Source: SIG701 sp045544955
GTDB lineage: Bacteria; Bacillota; Clostridia; Oscillospirales; CAG-272
DNA length: 64,000 nt
Direction: 5' to 3'
Assembly (NCBI GenBank): GCA_045544955.1
Contig: JAZPZY010000005.1
Span: forward strand, 36,261-100,260
The position numbers were made by a program, and so were the translations under genes. Shown here in pieces: positions 1 to 8,816 of this stretch; position 1 is the first letter of the stretch, and each line of letters begins with the position of its first letter. The notes under the pieces were generated by a model, which was not told where the DNA came from, made no database searches, and was given only the letters and a program-made list of their open reading frames with translations.

Positions 1-1232
1 AACATTGGATGTGCTGCTTGACGAGGAGAAAAAATCGTTCGGAGCCCCTCCCAAAATCCTCCCCAGCCTGACAAATCCTTCTTTTCAAGCTTGTCCATCG
101 TCTGATACACATAAGGACTTCTCTGTTCTGCCGTTTCTTTTACCGTGCCATAAATAGTATCCATCGCCCCTTTTGTGTCACCATCAAGAATTTTCCCAAT
201 GATTGTTGCTGAATTTCCCAGAGCCGTTGCAAGATTTCCTGCCAGTTCAACTGTTGTTTCAAGTATTCCTTTACCGTCGTTCAATTTTTTGCACAGATTA
301 TCAGCCCCCGTTGCAAGCACTGCAAAACCTTCAATCATTTCCGCCACGCCATCTCTGGCATCTCCTAAGAGCGGAGAATTTGAGAAATCTGAAATTTTTT
401 CTGCGAACGTGCCCATGTAATGTATATATTTCGCATACGCACCGCCCTCCAGGGCGTTAGCCTCATCATCCATACCCACGATTTTCCGAAGAATGGCATC
501 CTTGCTGTCCTCCATGTTGGACTCGATGCCCGCCCACGTTTTCGACTGACGCTCCATACCGCCTTCGAATTTCTCTTCGATCATACGGAGCAGCGTGTTG
601 TTGTACAGTTCTGCGTTTGCAATCGCACCGGAAGCGTTGACGGCAGCCTGGCCGTACCATTCCTGCGACTTCTCGCCGATCATCTTTTTTGTGATGGCGA
701 AATTATTCTCCATGAGTTCCATTTCGCCCAGGGTGGCTTTGTATACGGCTTCCACTGCTGTCGGGAGATCCTTGTTCATAGCGGACGCCATGTTGCCGAT
801 GTTTTCCATCATCGTCTGGGATTTGAAGCCGTAGGCTTCCAGACGTGTGACCGCATCCACAATGTCGCCTGTGTTGAACGGCGTGTGTGCGGCGAAGTCC
901 GTCGCCCACGCCATCATCTCACCGGCACGCTTTTCGTCTCTCAGGACGGTATTTAGCGTGGCACGGTACGTTTCCATTTCGGATGCGGCATCTTTGGCAG
1001 ACGTGGCAACGTCCTTCAGTTTGTTAACAACAAAAGCACCGCCCGCCACGATCAGAGTACCGCCAATGAATTTATTCAGCCCGTTCGCCGTTTTATTCAT
1101 TTTTGCAAAACTGCCTTCCAACCCGTCCAGTTCTGTTTTTGTCTTTCCGACGGAACGGGACAGCGTCTCTTTCATCTTGCCGCCGATCTCGATGGCGATC
1201 TCATACACCGACCGCTTTTTATCCAGTGCCAT
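1..1232 (-). CDS. Phage tail tape measure protein (N-terminal part, cut by window edge)
   Basis: About 410 codons are visible and the frame is still open at position 1, so the C-terminal part lies outside the window. The ATG at 1232 follows a GGGAGAGGAGG ribosome binding site embedded in the end of the upstream tail-chaperone frame. The N-terminus is charged and alpha-helical, with stretches such as GGTLIVAGGAFVVNKL followed by Ala/Lys-rich helices, as in tape measure proteins of contractile-tailed phages. The protein sets tail length and occupies the tail tube lumen before DNA ejection. Its place directly after the tail tube and tail chaperone genes is the standard order. The family call rests mainly on position and composition. 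Confidence 0.8.
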   Translation of the reverse strand, partial: MALDKKRSVYEIAIEIGGKMKETLSRSVGKTKTELDGLEGSFAKMNKTANGLNKFIGGTLIVAGGAFVVNKLKDVATSAKDAASEMETYRATLNTVLRDEKRAGEMMAWATDFAAHTPFNTGDIVDAVTRLEAYGFKSQTMMENIGNMASAMNKDLPTAVEAVYKATLGEMELMENNFAITKKMIGEKSQEWYGQAAVNASGAIANAELYNNTLLRMIEEKFEGGMERQSKTWAGIESNMEDSKDAILRKIVGMDDEANALEGGAYAKYIHYMGTFAEKISDFSNSPLLGDARDGVAEMIEGFAVLATGADNLCKKLNDGKGILETTVELAGNLATALGNSATIIGKILDGDTKGAMDTIYGTVKETAEQRSPYVYQTMDKLEKKDLSGWGGFWEGLRTIFSPRQAAHPM

Positions 1233-1235
1233 ACA

Positions 1236-1651
1236 TCACGCCTCCTCTCCCTGTTCTTCATGAATTTTAAGAAGTTCCGCGATCTCGGACAGCGGTGCCT
1301 TGTAGAGCCAGCCGAGGGATGTGAAAAAATCCCTCGCCAGCACCACGAGATTACGCCGCAGTACGCCCGGGGCGATTACTGGAAAAAACCCATTGCCGCA
1401 TATTTCACCCGCGCCGCCTCTTTCAGCGGCAGAGCTTCCATAAACTCAATGGGCAGCTGTGCGGCAGATGCAGCCAAATGCAGAAGATATGCCGCCGAAT
1501 TCTCCGCCACAGTCGCGGCGCCTCCTTTCTTGCGTGCATATGCTTCCGCTGCGAAAACATCCTCTGCCGTCAAATCTTCCATGCCGGTGAGTTCGATCTC
1601 CGTATACTCCTTTTTCTCAAAAGTGTACGGTTTTTCAAAAACTACTTTCAT
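1236..1651 (-). CDS. Tail assembly chaperone, -1 frameshift product (E+E'-like)
   Basis: Slipping back one base on the heptamer at 1388..1382 opens a second frame of 48 codons after the shared first 90, giving a protein of about 138 residues. The extension starts PVIAPGVLRRNL and ends HEEQGEEA. Its TGA lies at 1238..1236, four bases before the tape measure ATG. The extension contains an aromatic/hydrophobic segment (DFFTSLGWLYKAP), like the T domain of lambda gpGT that recruits the tape measure protein. The absence of a start codon suited to the second frame and the full use of the gap both support a genuine frameshift product. Confidence 0.75.
1376..1651 (-). CDS. Phage tail assembly chaperone, short (zero-frame) product
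   Basis: This 91-residue acidic protein resembles the gpE class of tail assembly chaperones (P2 gpE, lambda gpG analogues), which coat the tape measure protein during tail assembly. It lies between the tail tube gene and the tape measure gene, the expected position. The ATG at 1651 is preceded by AAAAGGAGG. The frame ends MGFFQ-stop, and the codons just before the stop form a slippery T TTT TTC heptamer. A fraction of ribosomes would therefore be expected to shift into the -1 frame and make the longer product listed separately. Confidence 0.8.
   Translation of the reverse strand: MKVVFEKPYTFEKKEYTEIELTGMEDLTAEDVFAAEAYARKKGGAATVAENSAAYLLHLAASAAQLPIEFMEALPLKEAARVKYAAMGFFQ
1382..1388 (-). promoter_or_regulatory. 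Programmed -1 ribosomal frameshift slippery site
   Basis: Read on the minus strand the site is T TTT TTC in the zero frame (codons GGT TTT TTC CAG TAA). It fits the X XXY YYZ rule with only four codons from the slip to the stop. It lies exactly where P2-like and lambda-like phages place the frameshift between the two tail-chaperone products. No downstream pseudoknot could be assigned by eye. Confidence 0.75.
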
Positions 1652-1666
1652 ACAGTTTTCCTCCTT

Positions 1667-2197
1667 TTAGATATTGTTTCGGATATCGGCAAGCATGTCC
1701 TCTCCGAGCACACGGAACTCATAGTTCGGCTTATCCAGAACGATAACTTCCTGACCGCCGATATAGATTTCGAAACGAAGCACTTCCACGCTCACGCCGG
1801 CACCGCTCTTCTTCCCTTTGGATACGTTTCCCGCCTTCAGAGCCGTGGGAATGCCGCTGACGACTACACGCATTTTCTCGTGTTTCACTGTTCCGGTAGA
1901 TATATCGCGTGACTGAATATCTCCTCGAAGTGTGAGTTCCACGTTTTTCTTTGCGTATATCTTCACAACAGGAACGGAAAGCACCTCGAAGGGAATGTCC
2001 ATGCTGATCGGAGAGAAGTGCCCGGGCACCGTGGTATTGTATTCACCGGCAATGCCTGCACCGGAAATCGTTTCCGTCATTGCTTCCAGATCCGGGATCG
2101 TCACCTCACCGCTTACACCGATCAGTTTCGTTCCATCCTCGTATACGTTAAAATCCGTAATAACTTCCGGAATCATGTTAATGGCTGTATTCAGCAT
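1667..2197 (-). CDS. Phage major tail tube protein (P2 FII-like)
   Basis: A 176-residue protein that forms the inner tube of the contractile tail. The N-terminus (MLNTAINMIPEVITDFNVY) and the pattern of a VSGEVTIPDLEAM strand followed by a G/T-rich turn are typical of P2 FII-type tube proteins. The ATG at 2197 has GGGAGGTGAATAAG in front. It lies two bases after the tail sheath gene, which is the conserved sheath-tube order of contractile tails. The family's usual length is about 170 residues. Confidence 0.9.
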   Translation of the reverse strand: MLNTAINMIPEVITDFNVYEDGTKLIGVSGEVTIPDLEAMTETISGAGIAGEYNTTVPGHFSPISMDIPFEVLSVPVVKIYAKKNVELTLRGDIQSRDISTGTVKHEKMRVVVSGIPTALKAGNVSKGKKSGAGVSVEVLRFEIYIGGQEVIVLDKPNYEFRVLGEDMLADIRNNI

Positions 2198-2199
2198 TC

Positions 2200-3609
2200 T
2201 TATTCACCTCCCAGTGCTGCTTTCAAAAGGTCCGTATCGATCTCGATCACGTTCTCGATCTCACGTGCCGGTACCCAGAAGCCGAGTTTCTGCCGGAACC
2301 GGAGTTTGCCCGCAAGGATGTTCCCGATAGGATTGTCCGCATCCAAAAACAGCATCCGACCGCCGGCAACCGCACCGATGCTCTTCAAGCCGTCGATTCG
2401 CTTGTTCTCGTTGTCGATCAGGTTTTCAACAAGCCGCGTGTCCGCAGGGTTGTCCACTTTGGAGAAATAGTTCACGACAAAAGTATTCTTGTGCCAGTTC
2501 ATCATGCGGCGAACCGCAATAAAGATATCTTTCGGATCTCCGGATGCATTCACTGCACTGGTGTACGTACCCCACGCTTTCCACGTATCCAGACGCACTG
2601 CGGTATACACACCGGCGTTCTCCACAGCGTTTGCCTGCTTGTAGTTCAGCGTGATCTCCTCACCGTCCTCCGTGCACAATCCGTCCAGGGGCACAGGACG
2701 GTTAGATGGCGATGCATACGGAATATTGCCGTAATCGGCATCCGTGGATGCACACATGCCGGCATAGATCGTAGAGCGATGCACTATTCTCTCTGCATCC
2801 ATCGGTGCACACGGCCAGCACTGCACTGTGTATGTATCTGCACAGTTTTTTGCCGTTTCAGCTACCGTGCCGTATTTCTTTTCTTTCACACCGATGTCCA
2901 CGGCAGAGACAGCAGAAAACGCACTGTCAAACAGTTTTGCTTTTGCACGAAGAGCAGCTGCCACCGTGTTGCTGTGGCTCCAACCGGGGGCAATCAGCGT
3001 CGCAGGAATCACGCCGCACACGTGGTAGACGTCGTCCACCAACTCAATGCCGGTGCACTCTCCCGTTTCGTCATCATATCCACCGAGCACGTCGGTGTCC
3101 GTTACCATACCGGGCACGATCTTGGTATACGATACTGCCGCATCCTCGTCAAGTGCACCTTTCAGCGGCGTAATCTCCACGTAACCGTCTGCACGTACAG
3201 CGGCCGTGTAATCCACACCCGCCTTGTATTCGCCGATCGTCAGCGTCTCCACGAGGATGCCTTTATCTTTCACGACAGGCTTTGAGGGATCGCTCACGTC
3301 AAGCACGGCCGTCGTCACCTTCTCCACATGCTTTTCGGCATCCAGCACGTTAATGAACACCACCGGCGTCACGCCGAACACCCGAAGCAGAACGTGCATC
3401 GCTTCACACAGCGTATAGGATTTCCAATCACCGGAATACCCCAGTTTTTCCGCTGCCTCCTCGTAACTGTAGGCTATGATCGGCTTTCCGACTCCCCTCT
3501 CTGTTCCGAGATGCACCGGAGCGGTTCCGATCACACACGGAATCGCACTGTCCACCTGCTTTGTTGCCACTACATTGGTAGCGGCTTCCGTCACGGTAAT
3601 ACCGTGCAT
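2200..3609 (-). CDS. Phage tail sheath protein (P2 FI-like)
   Basis: A 469-residue sheath subunit; the stacked sheath rings contract to drive the tube through the host envelope. The start (MHGITVTEA) and the motif VIGTAP near residue 30 are typical of sheath proteins. So is the C-terminal region with RRMMNWHKNTFV and a final GKLRFRQKLGFWVPAREIEN stretch, which forms the conserved C-terminal sheath domain. The ATG at 3609 follows AAAGGAGTGATACT. This gene identifies the phage as a myovirus rather than a siphovirus, in line with the tube gene next to it. Confidence 0.93.
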   Translation of the reverse strand: MHGITVTEAATNVVATKQVDSAIPCVIGTAPVHLGTERGVGKPIIAYSYEEAAEKLGYSGDWKSYTLCEAMHVLLRVFGVTPVVFINVLDAEKHVEKVTTAVLDVSDPSKPVVKDKGILVETLTIGEYKAGVDYTAAVRADGYVEITPLKGALDEDAAVSYTKIVPGMVTDTDVLGGYDDETGECTGIELVDDVYHVCGVIPATLIAPGWSHSNTVAAALRAKAKLFDSAFSAVSAVDIGVKEKKYGTVAETAKNCADTYTVQCWPCAPMDAERIVHRSTIYAGMCASTDADYGNIPYASPSNRPVPLDGLCTEDGEEITLNYKQANAVENAGVYTAVRLDTWKAWGTYTSAVNASGDPKDIFIAVRRMMNWHKNTFVVNYFSKVDNPADTRLVENLIDNENKRIDGLKSIGAVAGGRMLFLDADNPIGNILAGKLRFRQKLGFWVPAREIENVIEIDTDLLKAALGGE

Positions 3610-3642
3610 AGTATCACTCCTTTACTTTCCGGCATTGCCGGA

Positions 3643-4143
3643 TTAAATGTTATATTCCGCCCGCGTCGTCATGCGGTCGTACGCGGTGATTGTCACCGCC
3701 CCGTAGTAAAATGGATGCAAGTCCTCTTCATCCACGACCCAGTTTACTGCCGGATCGATCCGGCAGTGCTCCGTGTACGTATTTTCCTGCACGCCAGCAA
3801 TCAACCGGTCGATGAGAGCACACACGTCCCTCTCGCCCTGCATGTCTTCGCCAGGTGCATGCACACCGATCACGCACACAATGGTGATCGCATTCTCACC
3901 GCTGTCCACACCTTCGGATTCCGTAGAACCGGAAACTGCACGGAGGAGAACGTACGGGTAGATGTTCTCCTCATACTCCTCCTCTGTTTCCTCCAGCATT
4001 GGCGGCCGGAGATCATTCAAAAAGACTGTGGGAGCGTGCCGCGGCACGATCATCCCTTCAAAGTCTTTGCCGCCGGAGATGAATCCGTCCACGTAATTCT
4101 CCAGCACAGTCTTTACCTCTTCAAGCGTTCCCTGAATGCTCAC
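3643..4143 (-). CDS. Phage tail completion/terminator-like protein
   Basis: A 166-residue acidic protein starting at a GTG (4143) with GGAGG seven bases upstream. The start overlaps the preceding stop by four bases, so translation is probably coupled. I do not recognise a precise family. The position between the Minor_tail_Z-like gene and the sheath gene, the size, and the alternating strand content around VLLRAVSGS and ITIVCVIGVH fit the tail terminator or neck proteins that cap the tail and join it to the head. Confidence 0.6.
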   Translation of the reverse strand: MSIQGTLEEVKTVLENYVDGFISGGKDFEGMIVPRHAPTVFLNDLRPPMLEETEEEYEENIYPYVLLRAVSGSTESEGVDSGENAITIVCVIGVHAPGEDMQGERDVCALIDRLIAGVQENTYTEHCRIDPAVNWVVDEEDLHPFYYGAVTITAYDRMTTRAEYNI

Positions 4144-4811
4144 TGTGCCGCCTCCTTTGCTTTCTGTTTTTGCTTCGCCTCTTCAATGGCATCACGCACC
4201 ACCTGCAGATACGCCTTTTTAAGATCTTCCATTCCGGTCTTTTTGGGATCTGCCTTCTTCAGAGTCTTTCTCGCCATTTCCGCAAGAGAGAGTGAAACCA
4301 GTTCCTCGATCTTCTGTTTTCTTGCGACGCCGCCGGATTTCGTCGGCACCGTTGCAGTTTTTTCTGTTCTTCGGAACAACCCCACGTGCTTATTTTTCAT
4401 CCGTGCAATAAAGATGCCTTCCATTTCCTTGTCGGCACCGTCCCGCTTTGGATGCGTACTAACGGTTTTCCGTTTTATGACTTTCTTTCCTGCCTGTTTC
4501 GGTACCCCTTTCGGCTTTCTCTCAAACCGTTCAAGCCCGAGACGATTCGCCTGCACCTGCAGTGCGTATCCGTACAGATTCGATGCCCGCTTGGCCGTGA
4601 TTTTCGCCCGTTTTTTGATCTCGCCTTTCTTGGCGGTATATTCTGCACCCGCACTCTCGTACAGATACGGCTTTACCACCCGAACTGCAGCTTTCCGTGC
4701 AGCGGCACGGATCTCTTTTACGCCCGATCCTGTCTCTGATGCGATTTCAGCCAATGCGTCTTTCAGTTCATTGACACCATAGATCTCCACCGAACCCATT
4801 GCCTTCGCCAC
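4140..4811 (-). CDS. Phage minor tail protein Z-like (head-tail/tail completion)
   Basis: A 223-residue, very basic protein (Lys/Arg-rich throughout, C-terminus KQKQKAKEAAQ). The repeated helix AARKAAVRVVKPYLYESA, the ITAKRASNLYGYALQV region and the position match the Prophage minor tail protein Z family (lambda gpZ-like). These proteins finish the tail before it joins the head. The first codon used here is GTG at 4811 directly behind the upstream TAA; an ATG four codons later (4799) is an equally possible start. Confidence 0.65.
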   Translation of the reverse strand: MAKAMGSVEIYGVNELKDALAEIASETGSGVKEIRAAARKAAVRVVKPYLYESAGAEYTAKKGEIKKRAKITAKRASNLYGYALQVQANRLGLERFERKPKGVPKQAGKKVIKRKTVSTHPKRDGADKEMEGIFIARMKNKHVGLFRRTEKTATVPTKSGGVARKQKIEELVSLSLAEMARKTLKKADPKKTGMEDLKKAYLQVVRDAIEEAKQKQKAKEAAQ

Positions 4812-5123
4812 TTACCGCCGCACCTCCCCGAGCAGGATCACGTACATGCCCTCCTCCAGCGATGCCTCCATCACCCGGTACCGGCGCTCCTCATAGGTCA
4901 CACCCGCACCGACCACCGGCATGCCGGAAAGATCAGATTCCCGGATATACAGCAACTTTGACGCCTGCCGCAGATCGTCCCGCTTGGCTTTTATATCGTC
5001 CAGTTTGTCCCTGTCCTCGATCACGGTAATACTTTGCCCGTTCCAAAGTCTGGGACGGGCAAAGTCGTTCGTGTTTAGAAATATTTCGGAAACATCCCTG
5101 GCGATCTGCTCTGCAAGGCTCAT
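4812..5123 (-). CDS. Phage head-tail attachment protein (lambda FII-like)
   Basis: A protein of 103 residues. The ATG at 5123 overlaps the stop of the preceding gene as ATGA, which sets the start; a longer upstream frame is only an Arg-rich shadow. The sequence MSLAEQIARDVSEIFLNTND, followed by an 'ATP-binding sugar transporter-like' core (GMPVVGAGVTYEERRYRVM), is like the lambda FII/Phage_attach family. That family forms the joint to which tails bind. Its place after the capsid cement gene agrees. Confidence 0.7.
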   Translation of the reverse strand: MSLAEQIARDVSEIFLNTNDFARPRLWNGQSITVIEDRDKLDDIKAKRDDLRQASKLLYIRESDLSGMPVVGAGVTYEERRYRVMEASLEEGMYVILLGEVRR

Positions 5124-5443
5124 GCAAGGATCACGTCCACCTCGACGCCGGCGGCGATCATGTCGCACGCCGCCATGCCGATAGTGACGTCACCTGCGGT
5201 GGCAGATACCGTGCCTGCTTCCGCATCGTAGTAAAGCGTGGTGCCCGCAGTGATTGCCGTACCGGTCTTTGCAGGGACAGTGAAGCGTCCCTTTACGTAT
5301 ACCGGCACAAGCGTGCCTTTTTCGGCGTTGTTATACGCAATGCCGCACTTCTTGCCGCCCAGCACCACGATATCGCCCCGCTTTACAGCGGCAGGTGCCG
5401 TGTAATCGATCAGCACGCCGTCATTAACATACATAGTCTTCAT
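5120..5443 (-). CDS. Capsid cement/decoration protein (DUF2190-like)
   Basis: A 107-residue Gly/Ala/Thr-rich beta protein with the typical DUF2190 pattern: KRGDIVVLGGKKCGIAYNNA, a middle VYVKGRFTVPAKTG, and TLYYDAEAGTVSATAG near the end. DUF2190 proteins bind the outside of the capsid and stabilise it. The ATG at 5443 has GGAGGTAAACACAC upstream. It follows the protease-capsid gene directly, as is usual. Confidence 0.8.
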   Translation of the reverse strand: MKTMYVNDGVLIDYTAPAAVKRGDIVVLGGKKCGIAYNNAEKGTLVPVYVKGRFTVPAKTGTAITAGTTLYYDAEAGTVSATAGDVTIGMAACDMIAAGVEVDVILA

Positions 5444-5460
5444 GTGTGTTTACCTCCTTC

Positions 5461-7395
5461 TCAGCCGTTGTTCTTCACGAATGCCTTCGGATCTACCGTG
5501 TCCACGCCTACATCACCGTAGATACGCCACTCCATACCCAGACGATCCCAGGCGGTGCGGCTTTCCAGATGCGGCTCCTTCTTGCCGTTCAGGTAAGACA
5601 CGCGGATGCCCTCCACATCGTGAGGATCTGCGGCGAGATAGTAAGCCTTCACGCTGTATGTATCGAGTTCTGCGTCGATGACCGCATCGAAGGAGTTACG
5701 GAATACGTTCGCCGCGCCGCTGTTCTGCGCGGCAGGGTCTGCGGTAGAGTGGATCAGCTGGAGAGCAGCCACTTCCAGCTTCGCCGGAACAATCAGGAAT
5801 TTTCCCTGGATGTTCAGCGTTTCTTTTCCGCGAAGATTCTTCTGCGTCCGCATAAGGGTGTGCATATCGCCGACGCTTTCCACGCCAGGCGCGCCGGTGG
5901 TGGACAGATTACCCTTCTCGGCGCTGTACGCGATAGAGGTCAGCGCCTTATAAACGAGTTTATTGATTGCACGCTTATAAGCACGTACGTATGCGGTAGG
6001 CACGGTAGAGAGTGCGGCAAGATCGTCATTGATCATGGCCTCGCGATTAAAGCCCCAGCTGCGTCCATAGGTAGCCAGCTGCGCGGTAGCTGCTGTATCT
6101 TTCATCTCGTCAAACTCAAACTCTGCGCCCGGTTTGATCCGCTTAAGATCACCCGCCTCGGAGATACTGTAAATCTTGGCTGACTTGAAATCCGTCAGGA
6201 TTCCTTCAGTTGTGAACGCCTCAAACGTGGTCCGCACGGAAGCGTATGCACGTGCAAGAGATTTCTGGACGGTAGCGTCAAGAATAGCCGCAAAGGCGGA
6301 ATCCGGACTGAGGGCACGTGCAAACGCCTCGCCGTCATCCAGATACTGCGGATTCTGTACGCCCGCGCGCATAAGGCATTCATCTGCCATGGCGCGAAGC
6401 CGCATGGGACGGTAGTTCTTCGCCGCGCTCATGCGTTCATTGTCCAGTACTGCACCGGTGCGCATCATCAGTGCGTCCGACATGGCATCGCGGAATCTGT
6501 CACCCTCGTCGTTGGTTACGCGTACGGAAGACGTGGGATTGCCCTTCGCCAGTTTGTCAAGGATTGCGGCACGCACCTGATCAACGGTTGCACCGCTGTC
6601 GATGTGCGGCTGTGCGTCCATGCCAAAAGTACGGCACAGTGCAGTGATCTCCGACGCACGTACGCGTTCTGCCTCTACGGCGTTATCGCCATTCGGCTGT
6701 GCAGCAGGCACGGTGCTTGCGGGTTCTGCCCCTCTCTGGGCAGGATCTGCGGTCTGCGGCACTGCCGGTGCCGCAGTCATGGTGTTTTCGTTTTCACCCA
6801 TGGTCATTTCTCCTTTGTTTTGTGTATTTTCGATCGTTCTGCCTACACCCACGGTGTAATCGGCAGGAACGGGTTCGATGGAAATTTCGTAAGGCTCCCA
6901 TCTGACAGCGATATACGTTTCATCCTCTGCCGCCGTAAAGCGTCCGTCTGCGGATTTCTGCCCCTTCTTCTGAAGGTACTCCCATTCAGTAACACGATAT
7001 CCCACGGAGACGCCGCGGATAAAGCCTCCCTCCACCTTCCGGAGCACGGTCTGTGCAAATTCGTCCTCACCGTCAAACTCAACCTCGGCACGGCCGATGC
7101 TGTCTGCGTCCAGCCGGACGTCCGTGATTTTGGCGATCGGCATTCTGCCTGCCCTCTCATCGCTTCCATGAGCATACAGGACCACGCCTGCAGATCTGAG
7201 GCGCGTAAGATCTATCGCACCCGGTGCATGGCTCAGAATCTCCGTGCCGTACCATCTCCGGTACGGTGTTTCAGATGAGAACGCAAGGCTTACACGCTTA
7301 CTGACGCCCTCGCCCTCACTCCGTACCGCACCGATCTCCATAACGCGGGAAAAAGCATCCCCCACCATAGGCTTTCTGTATTTCTTATCAGGCAT
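5461..7395 (-). CDS. Prohead protease-scaffold-major capsid fusion protein
   Basis: A 644-residue single frame that unites three head functions. Residues 1 to about 190 are an HK97-type (S78) prohead protease. The likely catalytic His76 is in VVLYAHGSDERAGR and Ser130 is in GGFIRGVSVGYRV. Residues about 200 to 330 are Ala/Gln/Pro-rich and helical, as expected of a scaffold. Residues about 340 to 644 are a major capsid protein of the gpT-like/HK97-like class, ending IYGDVGVDTVDPKAFVKNNG. The ATG at 7395 follows AAGGAGGACTAAA, two bases after the portal stop. An internal ribosome binding site (listed separately) probably yields the scaffold-capsid part on its own. Confidence 0.88.
   Translation of the reverse strand: MPDKKYRKPMVGDAFSRVMEIGAVRSEGEGVSKRVSLAFSSETPYRRWYGTEILSHAPGAIDLTRLRSAGVVLYAHGSDERAGRMPIAKITDVRLDADSIGRAEVEFDGEDEFAQTVLRKVEGGFIRGVSVGYRVTEWEYLQKKGQKSADGRFTAAEDETYIAVRWEPYEISIEPVPADYTVGVGRTIENTQNKGEMTMGENENTMTAAPAVPQTADPAQRGAEPASTVPAAQPNGDNAVEAERVRASEITALCRTFGMDAQPHIDSGATVDQVRAAILDKLAKGNPTSSVRVTNDEGDRFRDAMSDALMMRTGAVLDNERMSAAKNYRPMRLRAMADECLMRAGVQNPQYLDDGEAFARALSPDSAFAAILDATVQKSLARAYASVRTTFEAFTTEGILTDFKSAKIYSISEAGDLKRIKPGAEFEFDEMKDTAATAQLATYGRSWGFNREAMINDDLAALSTVPTAYVRAYKRAINKLVYKALTSIAYSAEKGNLSTTGAPGVESVGDMHTLMRTQKNLRGKETLNIQGKFLIVPAKLEVAALQLIHSTADPAAQNSGAANVFRNSFDAVIDAELDTYSVKAYYLAADPHDVEGIRVSYLNGKKEPHLESRTAWDRLGMEWRIYGDVGVDTVDPKAFVKNNG
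6799..6816 (-). promoter_or_regulatory. Internal ribosome binding site and start inside the protease-capsid gene
   Basis: The linker codons of the fusion gene read AAAGGAGAAATGACCATG on the minus strand. A perfect AAAGGAG lies eight bases before an in-frame ATG (6801, residue 199, MGENENTM). The protease domain ends just before and the scaffold region begins just after. This would allow separate, more abundant synthesis of the scaffold-capsid polypeptide from the same frame, comparable to the nested C/Nu3 arrangement of lambda. Confidence 0.65.
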
Positions 7396-7396
7396 T

Positions 7397-8812
7397 TTAG
7401 TCCTCCTTCTGCGTCCCGAGTACGGACGCTATAAAATCATTTTCAACCTTTCGCTGGCGGATCACGTCCCGCCAGTCCTTGCCGCTCTCTGCACACACCG
7501 CCTGCAGCGTAGTCATGTTTGCCTCCACGCCCCTAACCGATGCGTTTATATCTTTCTGTGGGTCCACCCACTCCCAGCCTACCGGCATCCAGCTGTGTGC
7601 CGTATATTTCCGGCGGTTTCTGACGAAATCCGCCGCCCGGATCGGCACTTTTCCCTCCAACACGGCATATTCCAGCCATGCCTCGTACACCGGCGTACAC
7701 AGCTCACAGATGAGCCAGTCCTGCAGCACCTTGAACGTTCGCTGGTCGTCAAGAAGTGCCTGGCGTGCCGAGGAATAATTTACCCCGGACATATCTCGGG
7801 AAAGCGATTCGTAGGACAGTCCCAGGGATGCCGCAAACAGTCTCGTCTGTATCTTCACAAACTCTGTCATATTGGCACCCGCACCGTTCTGCGGATTGAT
7901 CGCCTCCACCTTCTCGCCCGGCTGCATCTCCATCACCATACCCGGCTTGATGTTCAAACGACGCTCCTTATTCTCGCCTCCGGCCGATGCACGCCCATAG
8001 CCACCACCGCTCTCCAGCTTGGTGATGGCAATGCCGAAGCAAGCAAGCATCCGTTCCTTCACGGTGATCGCTTCGATGTAGCTGTTCAAATGTGCAATAA
8101 TGGACATGGCGGACGCCAGCGGTGTGATCTCTCTCACTTGGGATGGGCGGCTCCGGTGCCTGAGATAAAGCACCCGGTTTGCGGGCAGCTCTTCACTCTC
8201 CCGCATCACATACGCCGAATCGTACGTATACCCCGACAAATGGTAGCTGAGAATGCGTCCCGTGCGATCCACCTCCACGCCGCCGAACACGCTGCCGCCT
8301 GCGGCGGAGTACGCACCGTCCAGCTCATCCACTTCCCGGATCTGCAAACGGAAACCGTTTTCCTTGTCAAAGCATTTCACGACAAGCAGTCCGCCGTCTA
8401 TGATCCGCCGGCGAAGTGCCATTCGCTGGATATCCTCAAAACTGTAGCTTCCGGTCACGTCACACCGGTTTTGCCATTCCCACCACGCCGTCTCAATGGC
8501 ACGGTTCAGTGCCGCATCTTCCGTCTTTCCGTCCTCACTCATGACGGACGGCTGCAGAACGATGCCGGTAGATACCACGTTTCTCTCAAACGCCGAAAGT
8601 GCCGCGTTTACAATATCCGAATTACGCTCCAGATCCCGTGCACGGGCACGCAGAGTGTCCCGCACGCCGGATTGCTCGTTCTCCGCCGCATCGTTCACCG
8701 CTCGCCATCCGCCGTGCAGGCGGTCCTTCGCTGCCGCATCATAAGCGCGGAGCAGCTCCCGCTTTCCCCTCTCCGGCGCGACGATGTACCGGAGTTTTTC
8801 CCATACGTTCAT
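7397..8812 (-). CDS. Phage portal protein (lambda family)
   Basis: A 471-residue portal of the lambda gpB/Phage_portal_2 type, which forms the ring at the capsid vertex through which DNA is packaged and ejected. Recognisable parts are NVWEKLRYIVAPERG at the start, the LERNSDIVNAALSAFERNVV region and ASLGLSYESLSRDMSGVNYS in the C-terminal half. The ATG at 8812 is chosen because GGAGGTGAGACG lies directly in front. The frame extends six codons further upstream without a better signal. It follows the small head-tail joining gene and precedes the protease-capsid gene. Confidence 0.92.
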   Translation of the reverse strand: MNVWEKLRYIVAPERGKRELLRAYDAAAKDRLHGGWRAVNDAAENEQSGVRDTLRARARDLERNSDIVNAALSAFERNVVSTGIVLQPSVMSEDGKTEDAALNRAIETAWWEWQNRCDVTGSYSFEDIQRMALRRRIIDGGLLVVKCFDKENGFRLQIREVDELDGAYSAAGGSVFGGVEVDRTGRILSYHLSGYTYDSAYVMRESEELPANRVLYLRHRSRPSQVREITPLASAMSIIAHLNSYIEAITVKERMLACFGIAITKLESGGGYGRASAGGENKERRLNIKPGMVMEMQPGEKVEAINPQNGAGANMTEFVKIQTRLFAASLGLSYESLSRDMSGVNYSSARQALLDDQRTFKVLQDWLICELCTPVYEAWLEYAVLEGKVPIRAADFVRNRRKYTAHSWMPVGWEWVDPQKDINASVRGVEANMTTLQAVCAESGKDWRDVIRQRKVENDFIASVLGTQKED

Positions 8813-8816
8813 CGTC

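Noticed and set aside
3328..4782. Plus-strand open frame of 484 codons opposite phage tail genes
   Set aside because: It is a shadow of three coupled minus-strand tail genes and contains biased Arg/His/Phe-rich sequence.
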